64,000 nucleotides of DNA from Streptomyces avicenniae. GTDB lineage: Bacteria; Actinomycetota; Actinomycetes; Streptomycetales; Streptomycetaceae. The notes below the pieces were generated by a model. It did not search any database. It was not told the origin of the DNA and worked only from the letters and a program-made list of their open reading frames with translations. Made by a program: the position numbers and the translations under genes. The stretch lies in assembly GCF_000719135.1 (NCBI RefSeq), contig NZ_JOEK01000006.1, positions 190,064-254,063 of the forward strand. The letters run 5' to 3'. Shown piece after piece: positions 42,242 to 51,222 of the stretch. The stretch's first letter is position 1; each line of letters starts with the position of its first letter.

Positions 42242-43120
42242 TCACCGCCCCGCGGGCGTGGCGGGGGCGCCGCGCAGGATCGAGTTGCCCTCGAACGTCC
42301 CGTCGCTGACGGCCTCGTCGGGCGCGTCGAGGTCGAGGCGTCCGCTCTGGCCGTAGAACGCGACCGGGTTGCGCCACAGGACGCGGTCCACGTCGTCGTC
42401 GGTGAAGCCTGCCGCGAGCATGGCCTTGCCGACCTTGAGGGTCTTCAGCGGGTCGCTGCGGCCCCAGTCCGCGGCCGAGTTGACCAGCACGCGGTCCAGT
42501 CCGTACTCCTTCAGGATGCGGACCATGCGGTCCTCGTCCATCTTGGTGTCGGGGTAGACGGAGAAGCCCATCCAGCAGCCGGAGTCGGCGGCGCGGGCGA
42601 CCGTCACCTCGTTGAGGTGATCGACGGCGACGCGCTCCGGGGCGAGGCCCGACTCGGCGACGACGGCGAGGGTGCGCTCCAGACCGGCCGGTTTGTCGCG
42701 GTGCGGGGTGTGGACGAGGGCGGGCAGCTCGTGCCGCAGGGCCAGTTCGAGCTGGAAGGCCAGGGCGTGGTCCTCGGCCGGGGTCATCGAGTCGTAGCCG
42801 ATCTCGCCGACGGCGACCACGTTGTCCTTGTCGAGGTAGCGCGGCAGTTCGTCGAGGACGGGCACGCAGCGCGGGTCGTTCGCCTCCTTCGGGTTCAGCG
42901 CGATGGTGCAGCGGTGCGCGATCCCGTACTGCGCGGCGCGGTAGGGCTCCCAGCCGAGGAGGGAGTCGAAGTAGTCGAGGAAGCTGCCGACGGAGGTGCG
43001 CGGCTGGCCGAGCCAGAACGCGGGCTCCACCAGGGCCTCGACGCCCGCCGCCCGCATCGCCTCGTAGTCGTCGGTGGTCCGCGACGACATGTGGATGTGA
43101 GGGTCGAAGATGCGCATCAT
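42242..43120 (-). CDS. EboB-like TatD-family metal-dependent hydrolase
   Basis: 292 aa; ATG at 43120 overlaps the EboA stop by 4 bp. Amidohydrolase-like metal motif DPHIHMSSRT at the N-terminus, then NVVAVGEIGYDSMTPAEDHAL (Glu ligand), PALVHTPHRDKP (His), VAVDHLNEVTVARA (His), and VLVNSAADWGRSDPL. The first motif reads H-I-H as in TatD hydrolases. Members of ebo operons are called EboB; the substrate is unknown. Confidence 0.88.
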   Translation of the reverse strand: MMRIFDPHIHMSSRTTDDYEAMRAAGVEALVEPAFWLGQPRTSVGSFLDYFDSLLGWEPYRAAQYGIAHRCTIALNPKEANDPRCVPVLDELPRYLDKDNVVAVGEIGYDSMTPAEDHALAFQLELALRHELPALVHTPHRDKPAGLERTLAVVAESGLAPERVAVDHLNEVTVARAADSGCWMGFSVYPDTKMDEDRMVRILKEYGLDRVLVNSAADWGRSDPLKTLKVGKAMLAAGFTDDDVDRVLWRNPVAFYGQSGRLDLDAPDEAVSDGTFEGNSILRGAPATPAGR

Positions 43121-43674
43121 GCCTCCTGGCCGGTGGCGGCGGGCGGGGTGAGGGCGAGGACGGTGGGCACGTCGGGCGGCACGGGGCGTCCGGCCGCGGC
43201 GCGCTCCGCCGCGAAGTCGGCGAGCATGCGGGCGAGTTCCGCGTCGGCGCGCTCCGCGAGGGAGGCGACGGCGGCGACCGGCACGCCGGTGAACACGCAC
43301 TTGAGGACGGCGTGCCGCCACAGGTGCTGGTCGAGATGGCGGCCCGCGTAGGGGCCGACGGCGGCCTCGATCAGGCCGGTGTCGTTGGCCCGCAGCGCGT
43401 CCTCGACCAGGGGCAACGCGGCGTCGCCGACCGGCAGGTCGGGCAGGGCCAGCAGGACGGCGCGGCGCTCGCCCGCGTCGCCGCGCTCGTACAGCCGCGT
43501 GACGGTCGCGGCGTCGGCGCGGGCGCCGCGCAGCAGCAGGACGCGGAACGTCTCGGCGGCCTCGCGGCCGACGCGGCGGCGGGCGGCGATGAACTCCCGC
43601 TCCCACGCGTCCCCTTCGAGGGCGGCGCCCAGGGCGGCGCGGGCGTCGGGCGGCAGGTCGGTCTCGGTCAGCAC
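43117..43674 (-). CDS. EboA-domain protein
   Basis: 185 aa, GTG at 43674 with a 7-bp overlap into the upstream isomerase gene. All-helical protein of the EboA type: WEREFIAARRRVGREAAE near the N-terminus, LPLVEDALRANDTGLIEAAVGPYAGRHLDQHLWRHAVLKCVFTGVPVAAVASL in the middle, where HLWRHAVLKCVFTGVP is the hallmark block. No enzymatic motif is known; in characterised operons EboA is needed for export or maturation of the metabolite. Confidence 0.85.
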   Translation of the reverse strand: MLTETDLPPDARAALGAALEGDAWEREFIAARRRVGREAAETFRVLLLRGARADAATVTRLYERGDAGERRAVLLALPDLPVGDAALPLVEDALRANDTGLIEAAVGPYAGRHLDQHLWRHAVLKCVFTGVPVAAVASLAERADAELARMLADFAAERAAAGRPVPPDVPTVLALTPPAATGQEA

Positions 43675-44546
43675 GGGGCGGCCTCCCGGTGGGCGGATCG
43701 GAGGAAGTCGAGCGAGCGCCGGGCGAGTTCGGGCCCGGCGTGCGAGTGGCGCGGCAGTTCGACGGAGATCAGGCCTGTGTAGCCGGAGGTCTCCAGGGCG
43801 GCGAGGACGGGCGGGAAGTCGATCTCGCCCTCGCCGAACGGCAGGTGCTCGTGCACGCCGCGCCGCATGTCGTCGATCTGGACGTGCGCCACCCAGGGCG
43901 CGGCGGCCAGGACGCAGGCGGGGACCGGCTCGGGTTCGAGGCAGCGGATGTGCCCGATGTCGAGGGTGAGGGCGAGGCCCGGCGGGTCGCCCAGCAGTTC
44001 ACGCAGCCGGTGGAACGCGCCCACGGTGTCGAGGAGATGGCCCGGCTCCGGCTCGACCGCGAGCGGCACCCCGGCCTGTTGCGCGTCGGCGAGGACGGGG
44101 GCGATCGCGTCGGCGAGCCGCTTCCAGCCCTCGTCCTCCGTCGTGCCCTGGGGCAGCAGGCCGCTGAAGCAGTGCACGGCGGTGGCGCCGAGGTCGGCGC
44201 CGACGCGGACCGCCGTGCGCAGGAGCCCGATCCTGCGCTCGCGGTCGGCCGGTTCAGGGTCGAGGAGCCCCGGGCCGTGCTTGCGGGCCGGGTCGAGGAC
44301 GTAGCGGGCGCCCGTCTCGACGGCGACGCCGAGGCCGAGCGCGTCCAGGCGCCCGGCGACGTGCGCGACGCGTGCGGCCAGGTCGGGGGCGCACGGGTCG
44401 AGGTGCATGTGGTCGAGGGTGAGGGCGACGCCCGAGTAGCCGAGGTCGGCGAGCAGGCCGAGGGCGTCGTCGAGCCGCAGGTCGGTGAGGCCGTTGGTGC
44501 CGTAGGAGAACCGGGGCGTGGCCGTGCGGCCGGTCGGGCCGGTCAT
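43668..44546 (-). CDS. Sugar phosphate isomerase/epimerase-like TIM barrel
   Basis: 292 aa, ATG at 44546 overlapping the prenyltransferase stop by 4 bp. AP-endonuclease-2/IolE-like barrel: SYGTNGLTDLRLDDALGLLADLGYSGVALTL, AVHCFSGLLPQG, LAVEPEPGHLLDT (Glu ligand), LTLDIGHIRCLEPEP (Asp, His), HVQIDDMRRGVHEHLPFGEGEIDF, and LISVELPRHSH (Glu). A full set of metal ligands is visible. A second isomerase-like barrel besides EboE is an extension relative to the basic ebo operon and suits inositol or ketose-phosphate chemistry. Confidence 0.88.
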   Translation of the reverse strand: MTGPTGRTATPRFSYGTNGLTDLRLDDALGLLADLGYSGVALTLDHMHLDPCAPDLAARVAHVAGRLDALGLGVAVETGARYVLDPARKHGPGLLDPEPADRERRIGLLRTAVRVGADLGATAVHCFSGLLPQGTTEDEGWKRLADAIAPVLADAQQAGVPLAVEPEPGHLLDTVGAFHRLRELLGDPPGLALTLDIGHIRCLEPEPVPACVLAAAPWVAHVQIDDMRRGVHEHLPFGEGEIDFPPVLAALETSGYTGLISVELPRHSHAGPELARRSLDFLRSAHREAAPC

Positions 44547-45412
44547 GTCGGGGTCACCTTCCGGGAGAGCCGCCTGGCGGCGGCCATGGCGGCGAGCAGG
44601 CCGGGGACGGCGAGCGGCTTGCCGGAGCGGGAGGCGAGGGCGGCCTGGAGCGGGAGCATCGCCTGGAGCCCGCCGATGACCCCGCCGCGCACGCGGTCGG
44701 CGCTCGGGGTGCGGGCGGCGTCCACGAGGGGCCTGCCCGCCGTCCAGGCGTAGGCGGCGGCTGCCGTACGGGTGGCGGGCGGGGCGGCGTCGGGCCCGGT
44801 GGTGGTCAGCGCCGCCGTGATGGCGGTGGTGGCGCCGAGCGCGGCGAGCGGAGCCGACCGGGGGCCGCCGTACGCCTCGTGCCGCGACAGCGTGGTCACG
44901 GAGTACGTGTGCGCGCCCAGCAGCGCCGCCGACGGGAGGGCGGGGAGGACGGACCGGCCGGTGGTGGCGGCGCCGAGGAGGACGTCGAGCGACCGGGCGG
45001 CGGCCATCGTCGCGGGGCCCGCCTGCGTGTGCTTGAGGCCCAGGTCGTACGACCAGGCGGCGGCGGCCACGGCGGTGGCGGTGACGGCCGCGCCGCGTGA
45101 CCTGGTGGCCGCCAGGGCGATCCCGGCGGCCGTCAGCCCGGTGGCCGCCGCGAGGGCGGCGGCGGGTTTCACGCGGCCCGAAGGGATGGGGCGGCCGGGC
45201 CGCTCCTGCGCGTCGATGTCACGGTCGGCCCAGTCGTTGAGGGCCATGCCCGCCCAGTACAGGCACACGGAGGCGCCCGCGGCGGGCAGGAGGCGGCGGA
45301 CGGGGGCGCCTCCCGCCGCCGCGGCGCCCGCGAGGACGTCGCCCGGCACGGTCAGGGCGGCGGGGCCGCGCACGAGCTGGACCCACGCGAGGGCGGTACG
45401 CGAAAGGGTCAC
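44543..45412 (-). CDS. UbiA-type prenyltransferase (EboC, SCO3242 family)
   Basis: 289 aa, GTG at 45412 overlapping the inositol-phosphate synthase stop by 4 bp. Prenyl-pyrophosphate motif 1 is NDWADRDID (Asn59-Asp67) followed by AQERPGRPIPSGRV. The second site is SYDLGLKHTQAG. Seven to nine transmembrane segments are predicted. Enzymes of this family attach an isoprenyl chain to a soluble or aromatic acceptor at the membrane. Its place in the operon implies that a cyclitol-derived intermediate is the acceptor, as an inference. Confidence 0.88.
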   Translation of the reverse strand: MTLSRTALAWVQLVRGPAALTVPGDVLAGAAAAGGAPVRRLLPAAGASVCLYWAGMALNDWADRDIDAQERPGRPIPSGRVKPAAALAAATGLTAAGIALAATRSRGAAVTATAVAAAAWSYDLGLKHTQAGPATMAAARSLDVLLGAATTGRSVLPALPSAALLGAHTYSVTTLSRHEAYGGPRSAPLAALGATTAITAALTTTGPDAAPPATRTAAAAYAWTAGRPLVDAARTPSADRVRGGVIGGLQAMLPLQAALASRSGKPLAVPGLLAAMAAARRLSRKVTPT

Positions 45413-46470
45413 GGGCGGGTCCGGAGGGATTCCGCGAGGGCGAGCAGTTCGGTGTGCTGGGCGCCGAGATCGGCGGGGCCCGCGTCCGGGTCCTTGAAGA
45501 ACCAGGCGCAGCCGGGCAGTTCGCCGCTCAGCCCGGCGGCGTGCGCGCGGGCGACGATCCGGGTCAGGTCCAGGACGAGCGGCGCGGCGAGGGCCGAGTC
45601 GCAGCCCTGCCAGATCGTCTGGAGGACCATGCGCGTGCCGAGGAAGCCGTCGAACGCGACGTGGTCCCAGGCGGTCTTCCAGTCGCCGAGGGCGGGCACG
45701 TTGTCGATGTGCGTGGTGCCCTCGGGCGTGGAGCCCAGGATGTCGGTGAGGACGCGGGCCTTGCCCGCGTTCTTCGCGGCGGCGGCCACCGGGTCGGCGA
45801 GGGTGGCGCCGTCGCCGCCGCCGAGCAGGTTGGCGCCCGACCAGGAGCGGACGGCCAGGGCGCGCTGGCTGAACATCGGCGCGAGCGCGGTGCGCAGCAG
45901 GGTCTGGCCCGTCTTGCCGTCCCTGCCCGCGAAGGGCAGGCCCGCGGCGCGGGCGCGGTCGGCGAGGCCGGGGGCGCGCATGCCGGTGGCGGGCGTGAAG
46001 TTGACGTAGGGACAGCCTGCCTCGATGGCAGCCGCGGCGTAGGCGGTGCTGATCGACGGGTCGGTCTCCACGCTGGCGACGTTCACGACGACGGTGCGCG
46101 TGAGGCCGTTGCGGCGGGTGAAGTCGGCGATGTCGTCGGCCAGGTGGTCGCCCGGCTGCTTGATCTCGGCGTCGGCCGCGGCCAGCTCCTCCGCCACGGC
46201 GGCGGGCAGGCCGTGCGGCAGGACGCCGCCTTCCACGAGCTGTTCCGCGCGCTTGGGCAGCGGGGTGGTGGCGGTGTCGTGTCCGCCGATGACCAGGCTG
46301 TCCAGTGCGGGCAGTCCGGCGTCGGCGAACGGCGGCAGGGCGGTGACCAGGCCGGTGGACGGGAAGAGTCCCGCAGCCAGCGCGGCCCGGCCGGTGATCG
46401 TGGTCGTGGCGACGGAGCCTCGGGCGCCGATGAGCCACAGGCCGGTGCGTTCTGGGGCGTCGGGGGTCAT
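45409..46470 (-). CDS. myo-Inositol-1-phosphate synthase
   Basis: 353 aa, ATG at 46470 with GAAGGAGT seven bases upstream. NAD-binding GLWLIGARGSVATTTITG (about 10-27), then NVASVETDP, GCPYVNFTPATGM, AGRDGKTGQTLLRTALAPMF, SWSGANLLGGGDG and EGTTHIDNVPALGDWKTAWDHVAFDGFLG match the family. It converts glucose-6-phosphate to inositol-1-phosphate with NAD cycling. It is the first gene of the operon. In published ebo operons a different sugar-phosphate cyclase of the 3-dehydroquinate synthase family (EboD) occupies the cyclase role, so this gene may be its functional substitute. Confidence 0.9.
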   Translation of the reverse strand: MTPDAPERTGLWLIGARGSVATTTITGRAALAAGLFPSTGLVTALPPFADAGLPALDSLVIGGHDTATTPLPKRAEQLVEGGVLPHGLPAAVAEELAAADAEIKQPGDHLADDIADFTRRNGLTRTVVVNVASVETDPSISTAYAAAAIEAGCPYVNFTPATGMRAPGLADRARAAGLPFAGRDGKTGQTLLRTALAPMFSQRALAVRSWSGANLLGGGDGATLADPVAAAAKNAGKARVLTDILGSTPEGTTHIDNVPALGDWKTAWDHVAFDGFLGTRMVLQTIWQGCDSALAAPLVLDLTRIVARAHAAGLSGELPGCAWFFKDPDAGPADLGAQHTELLALAESLRTRP

Positions 46471-46995
46471 GGGGGGACTCCTTCTTCCGGTGGGCCGGTA
46501 CCGCTGGTGTGCCGGGGTCGCGCGGGCAGCCGCCGGTCACCGGCCGGGGCGGGGCCCTGGCGGGGGACGGGCGGCGGGAGGATCGTGGAAGGGACGGTCT
46601 GGGACGAGGGATCGGGACGGTGGCGGGACGTGAGCGGGTGTCGTGCGCGCGCGTGCGCCCTCCGGGTGCGCACGAGAGGATGTGCCGTCGGTCGTGCAGG
46701 GACCGTGGCGCGCGCCGTCGCGCCGGGGGCGTGCGGCACGGAGGGGTGCCGCGACGTGACCCACGAGTAGTCCCGTACGGACTGGAAGGTAGCCACTTTC
46801 TCCCTTACGGGGAACCCTTTTGACACAGAAAGCGTCTACTTCCTCCCGGCGAAGGACAAAGACCGTAACGGGTGGGGCAGTTGAGGCAGGTGGGACGGAA
46901 GGTACGCGTGTGACCGGTCATTTCCGGTCGCCGACGCCCCACCCGCCCCGCACGCCGCACCCGTCGCTCCCTGATGCGGCGTGCGGCCTCCCGTT
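46471..46995. other. Regulatory gap upstream of ebo-type operon
   Basis: 525 bp without a supported gene. It contains the operon promoter by position, and a terminator for the next gene at its right end. A small AT-richer patch near 46795-46865 is the most promoter-like part. No convincing -35/-10 pair was found. Confidence 0.4.
46948..46986 (-). terminator. Terminator hairpin after membrane protein gene
   Basis: CCGCACGCCGC and GCGGCGTGCGG form a perfect 11-bp stem with a 17-base loop just after the stop codon at 46996. Confidence 0.55.
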
Positions 46996-47511
46996 CTAGG
47001 CGACCAGGACGGCGATGCCGCCGGTGAGCAGTCCTACGACGGGGATCAGCGGGCCGCCCTTGAGCGCGGCGCCGAGGTGGAACCGGAGGTCGCGGTACTC
47101 GGCCATGTCCTCGGTGCCGGGAAGGAGCAGCAGGCGGGGGCGCAGCCAGGCGAGGACGATCCAGTCGAGGACGACGAGGTCCCAGACCGTCAGCGTGGCG
47201 AAGACGAGGGCCGCGCAGACCGCGGCGGGCCAGAACTCCAGGCCGTCGCGCAGCGCGCCGTCGAGGCCGACCATCGCCCCGGTCATCAGGGGAACCCCGC
47301 AGACGGCCCAGACGAACACGCCGAAGAGCACCGCCACCCGGCGGCCCCGGGCGCTCTTCTGCCTGCCATAACGGCGCTGGATCGCGGGCGGATAGTCGTC
47401 CAGCAGGAAGTCCCTGCTCATGGCCGCCCCGGCGAACACCGCGGCGGTGAACACCACGCCGAGCGCCGCCCCGTAGCCGATTCCGTACCCGAGGACCGCC
47501 GACCACTGCAT
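46996..47511 (-). CDS. Hypothetical polytopic membrane protein
   Basis: 171 aa from ATG 47511 (GAGG five bases upstream); a longer start at 47556 is possible. Four or five hydrophobic segments (YGIGYGAALGVVFTAAVFAG, VAVLFGVFVWAVCGVPLM, CAALVFATLTVWDLVVLDWIV and the C-terminal LIPVVGLLTGGIAVLVA). A short cytoplasmic MSRDFLLDDYPPAIQRRYGRQKSARG loop has a transporter-like look. Divergent from a TetR gene, which suggests it is the regulator's target. Confidence 0.7.
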   Translation of the reverse strand: MQWSAVLGYGIGYGAALGVVFTAAVFAGAAMSRDFLLDDYPPAIQRRYGRQKSARGRRVAVLFGVFVWAVCGVPLMTGAMVGLDGALRDGLEFWPAAVCAALVFATLTVWDLVVLDWIVLAWLRPRLLLLPGTEDMAEYRDLRFHLGAALKGGPLIPVVGLLTGGIAVLVA

Positions 47512-47603
47512 GCCAACCTCCAGAAGATTGTCGAGACCTTGGTGCGTGCGACCCAACCCGCTGCCGCCGTTAAAGTCAACGCACTATGAAGTTCAAGGCT
47601 CGT

Positions 47604-47609
47604 TAGGAT
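47604..47609 (+). promoter_or_regulatory. -10 hexamer of leaderless TetR transcript
   Basis: TAGGAT is followed by six bases and the GTG at 47616, a spacing also found before the DUF4253, ArsR and winged-helix regulator genes in this window. No clear -35 is visible. Confidence 0.4.
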
Positions 47610-47615
47610 GCTGCC

Positions 47616-48362
47616 GTGGCAGAAGCAGACGGCGCCGGGGCGCGGAGGCGCCCGGAGTTCCGCAAGGGGCGGCCCACCCTGACCAGGGAGAGGATCGCGC
47701 GGGCCGCCGTGGAGATCCTGGGTGAGACGGGCCCTGCGGACCTGACGATGCGTGCCGTCGGCGCGCGCCTCGGTGTCTCGCCGCGGGCCCTGTACAACTA
47801 CGTGGCCGATCGGCGCGACCTGCTCGGCGCGATCGTCGCCGTCTGCCAGGGCGACCGGCCGCAGCCCCGGCTGGACACCGGGCGCTGGCAGGAGAGCCTG
47901 CGCGCCTACTGCCGGGAGTTGCGCGCCTGGTACCGCGCGCATCCGGGCATGCTGGCGCTGGCCCGCGCCGAGGACCTGACCGCGTTCGCGTCGGCCGACC
48001 TGCTGCGGCCGGACGACATCCTCGTGGGGTTCTTCCTCGACCTCGGCTTCTCCCCGCAGGACGCCTACCGGGCGTGGTCGATCACCGTCCTCCAGGTCTC
48101 CGGGTTCGCGGAGGTCTGGGACGCCTGGCACGACCGGCCACCGCCGGGCGCCGACCCGGCGGGCTGGACCGGCGTGCCGCCCGACCCGGCGGCCGGGGAA
48201 CTGCCGCACCTGCGCCGCCTCGCGGCCGAATCCGCCGTCGAACCCCCTGACGTCCTCTTCGAGTCGGTGCTCGCCATGCTCGTCGCGGGGGTGGAGGCCA
48301 TGGCGTCCGGGCGCGCGGCGCCTGGCGGGTTCAGCGGCGGGCGGCGGGGCGGGCGCGGGTGA
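47616..48362 (+). CDS. TetR/AcrR-family regulator
   Basis: 248 aa, GTG at 47616 without a Shine-Dalgarno. HTH region LTRERIARAAVEILGETGPADLTMRAVGARLGVSPRALYNYVADRRDLL at about 22-70. The ligand domain contains CRELRAWYRAHPGMLALARAE. Last 32 bp overlap the end of the convergent BenE gene. Likely regulates the divergent membrane protein gene. Confidence 0.87.
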   Translation: MAEADGAGARRRPEFRKGRPTLTRERIARAAVEILGETGPADLTMRAVGARLGVSPRALYNYVADRRDLLGAIVAVCQGDRPQPRLDTGRWQESLRAYCRELRAWYRAHPGMLALARAEDLTAFASADLLRPDDILVGFFLDLGFSPQDAYRAWSITVLQVSGFAEVWDAWHDRPPPGADPAGWTGVPPDPAAGELPHLRRLAAESAVEPPDVLFESVLAMLVAGVEAMASGRAAPGGFSGGRRGGRG

Positions 48363-49518
48363 CCGCGAGCGTCAGCACGCCCGCCAGCAGCCCCCAGAAG
48401 GCCGAGCCGACGCCGAGGAGCGTCACGCCCGACGCCGTGGCGAGGAAGGTGACGACGGCGGCCTCCCTGGCCCGTTCGTCCGTGACGGCGGCGGTCAGCG
48501 CGCCGCCGATCGTGCCGAGCAGCCCGATGCCCGCGACGCCGAGGACGAGGGCGGGCGGCAGCGTCGCGAGGAGCGAGCCGACCGTGCCGCCGAAGACGGC
48601 GATGACCAGGTAGAACACGCCCACCCACACGGCAGCGACGTAGCGCCGCTCCCGGTCGGGGTGGGCCTCCTCGCCGGTGCAGATGGCAGCGGTGATCGCC
48701 GCCAGGTTGAGGCCGAACGCGCCGAACGGGGCGAGCACCGCGTTCACGCCGCCCGTCCAGCCGAGCAGCGGCGAGACGGGCACCTCGTACCCGGCGTTCC
48801 GCAGCACGGCGACGCCCGGCAGGTTCTGCGAGGCCATCGTCACGACGAACAGCGGCACGCCCACCCCGACGAGCGCCTGGAGGTCGAACGCGGGCATCAC
48901 GAACTCGGGGCAGGCTAGGGTGAGTTCGATGTCGCCGAGCGGCAGCCCCTCCCCCAGCGCGGCGGCGACGGCGCCGACCGTGAGCGCGACCAGGACGGCG
49001 TACCTGGGCAGCAGGCGGCGGCACACCAGGTAGGCGGCGAACAGGGGGAAGGCCACGCCGAAGCTGCCGTCCATCGTCGCGAACAGCCCCGTGCCGAACT
49101 GCACCAGCACGCCCGCGAGCAGCGCGCCCGTCAGCGGCACGGGGATGCGGTCCATGACCCTGGCGAACCAGCCGGTCACGCCGCTCAGCAGGATGAGGAC
49201 GGACGACAGCAGGAACGCCCCGATGGCCTCCGCCATGGTCACGCCGTCGAGGCTGGTCGCCAGCAGCGCGGCGCCCGGCGTGGACCAGGCGGTGACCACC
49301 GGCACGCGGTAGCGCAGCGACAGGCCGATGCCCGTCACGGCTATGCCGACGCTGAGCGCGAGCATCCAGGACGCCACCTGCCCGGCGTCGGCACCGGCGG
49401 CGCGCGCGGCGGTGAAGACGACGGCCGCCGAACTCGTCACGCCGACGAGGACGGTGACCAGCGCGGCGGTCACGGCGGAGGGCGGGGCGGCGGCGCGCAG
49501 TCGCGCGAGGAGCGTCAT
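48331..49518 (-). CDS. benE: BenE-family benzoate/H+ symporter-like transporter
   Basis: 395 aa from ATG 49518. Twelve or so transmembrane segments with family blocks SAAVVFTAARAAGADAGQVASWMLALS, YRVPVVTAWSTPGAALLAT, DRIPVPLTGALLAGVLVQFGTGLF, VTMASQNLPGVAVLRNAGYEVP and APFGAFGLNLAAITAAICTGEEAHPD. BenE proteins import benzoate with protons. No aromatic degradation genes are adjacent, so specificity is uncertain. The 3' end overlaps the convergent TetR gene. Confidence 0.9.
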   Translation of the reverse strand: MTLLARLRAAAPPSAVTAALVTVLVGVTSSAAVVFTAARAAGADAGQVASWMLALSVGIAVTGIGLSLRYRVPVVTAWSTPGAALLATSLDGVTMAEAIGAFLLSSVLILLSGVTGWFARVMDRIPVPLTGALLAGVLVQFGTGLFATMDGSFGVAFPLFAAYLVCRRLLPRYAVLVALTVGAVAAALGEGLPLGDIELTLACPEFVMPAFDLQALVGVGVPLFVVTMASQNLPGVAVLRNAGYEVPVSPLLGWTGGVNAVLAPFGAFGLNLAAITAAICTGEEAHPDRERRYVAAVWVGVFYLVIAVFGGTVGSLLATLPPALVLGVAGIGLLGTIGGALTAAVTDERAREAAVVTFLATASGVTLLGVGSAFWGLLAGVLTLAVTRARPAARR

Positions 49519-49794
49519 GCGCGCGGACTCTAATCCTCGCCGTCCGCGCGGGGACACGGATTTCCGCGCCGGGCGCGCGGATTCAACACCTCGCGTGCGG
49601 CGGGCCTTTCACGGCGCTCGGTCGCGGCGAGGACCAGGGCCCCGCACTCCGGCGGATACCGCCCTCGACGGTCCGGTCCTCCCGTGGTCCTCGTGGGATC
49701 GAGGTCATCGGTGATCCTGCTCCGTGACGACGGAGCCGTTCGACTCGACGTCCCGCTCGAACCCGGATCTCCGGGGAGATGGTAGAAAGCCGGA

Positions 49795-51222
49795 ATGCCG
49801 TCTCAGCGCACCCTCCTTCCCCGTTCGGCGCCTGCCGCCTCGGGGATGTCGTCCCGTTCGATCTCGGCGATGCTGGACAGGCTCGAAGCGCGCTCGGGCG
49901 AGACCCACTCCCTCATGGTCGTGCACCGCGGTCACGTCGTGGCCGAAGGGTGGTGGGCGCCGTACTCGGCCGACCGCCCGCACCTCCTCTACTCGCTGAC
50001 CAAGTCGTTCACGTCGATCGCCGTGGGGCTCGCGATCGGCGACGGGCTGCTCTCGCTGGACGACCGCGTGGTGGACGTGCTGCCCGACCGCGTCCCGGCC
50101 GACGTCTCGGAGCAGGGGCGCCGCATCACCGTTCACCACCTGCTGTCCATGACGTCCGGGCACCCCACCGACAGCCTCGCCGAGGCGTGGGAGCGGGAAC
50201 CGGGCGACCTGGTGAAGGGCTTCCTGAGCCTGCCGTTCGCCACAGCCGAGGGAACACGGCACGTCTACGACAACTCGACCACCTACCTCCTGGCCCGGAT
50301 GGTGGAGCGCGTCACGGGCCGTGGTCTCCCGGAGTTCCTCGACGCGCGCCTGTTCACGCCGATGGGCATCGACCAGGCCGAGTGGGACCGGGTGGCCAGT
50401 GGCGCCGCCTTCGGATTCCACGGACTGCACCTGACGACCGAGAGCGTCGCCGCCTTCGGTGAACTGCTCCGGCGCGGAGGCGTGTGGGGCGACCGACAGC
50501 TCGTACCACGCGGGTGGGTGGAGTTGGCGACCAGTCGGCACATCGACAGTGGGTGGACCCTGGACGGGTCGGACCAGGCGGACTTCTCCTACGGCTACGG
50601 CTACCAGTTCTGGAGGTCGCGTCACGGCTACCACGGTCATGGCTCCTACGCGCAGCAGTGTGTGGTGGTCCCGTCCCACGATCTCGTCGTCGCCGTGACC
50701 GCGGAAGGAGAGTCCCAGGACGTGTTCGACGCGCTGTGGGAGTGCCTGCTGCCCGGCGTGGGTCACGCGGGGAGTGCCCAGGACGACGCGATCCTCGCCG
50801 ATCGGCTGGAGCGACTGTCGTTGCAGCCGGTGCCGGGGTCGGCCGACCCGGGGCGTACGGTCAGCGCGAGGCTCGACGCCTCGGCCGAGGGGTCGGCACT
50901 GCCCGACGGGACGACGGTCACCGTCGATCCCACCGAGGGCGGATGGCTCGTACGCTTCGAGTCGCGCTTCGACGTCGAGGTCGGGCACGGCGACTGGCGG
51001 GAGTGCGCGCCGCTCGGCCGGCCGATCGTCGCGGCCGGCGCCTGGCAGGGCAGCACCTTCGTCGCCGATCTGTACGTCATCACCACCCCGCACCGCGTGC
51101 GGCTGGCCGTCGATGCCGACGCGGGAACCGCGACGGCGACCTGGAGCACACCGCCGCTGACCGGCCCCAGCCTCGAACTGCATGTGCGGTCGCCGCTGAT
51201 GACACGGCCTGACGTCGCGTAG
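49795..51222 (+). CDS. Serine hydrolase of the beta-lactamase/PBP fold
   Basis: 475 aa. Active-site S-x-x-K is SLTK (Ser67-Lys70) in LLYSLTKSFTSIAVGLAIGDG; the Y-x-N motif is YDN (158-160); the third motif is HGHG (280-283). A C-terminal beta domain of about 130 residues follows (VSARLDASAEGSALPDGT onward). No signal peptide, so cytoplasmic. Such enzymes range from esterases to peptidases; a beta-lactam role is not implied. Isolated gene. Confidence 0.88.
   Translation: MPSQRTLLPRSAPAASGMSSRSISAMLDRLEARSGETHSLMVVHRGHVVAEGWWAPYSADRPHLLYSLTKSFTSIAVGLAIGDGLLSLDDRVVDVLPDRVPADVSEQGRRITVHHLLSMTSGHPTDSLAEAWEREPGDLVKGFLSLPFATAEGTRHVYDNSTTYLLARMVERVTGRGLPEFLDARLFTPMGIDQAEWDRVASGAAFGFHGLHLTTESVAAFGELLRRGGVWGDRQLVPRGWVELATSRHIDSGWTLDGSDQADFSYGYGYQFWRSRHGYHGHGSYAQQCVVVPSHDLVVAVTAEGESQDVFDALWECLLPGVGHAGSAQDDAILADRLERLSLQPVPGSADPGRTVSARLDASAEGSALPDGTTVTVDPTEGGWLVRFESRFDVEVGHGDWRECAPLGRPIVAAGAWQGSTFVADLYVITTPHRVRLAVDADAGTATATWSTPPLTGPSLELHVRSPLMTRPDVA

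Noticed and set aside
49795..51222. Beta-lactamase
   Set aside because: Has SxxK/YxN/HxG serine-hydrolase motifs but no signal peptide and an extra C-terminal domain, closer to esterase/peptidase-like enzymes.
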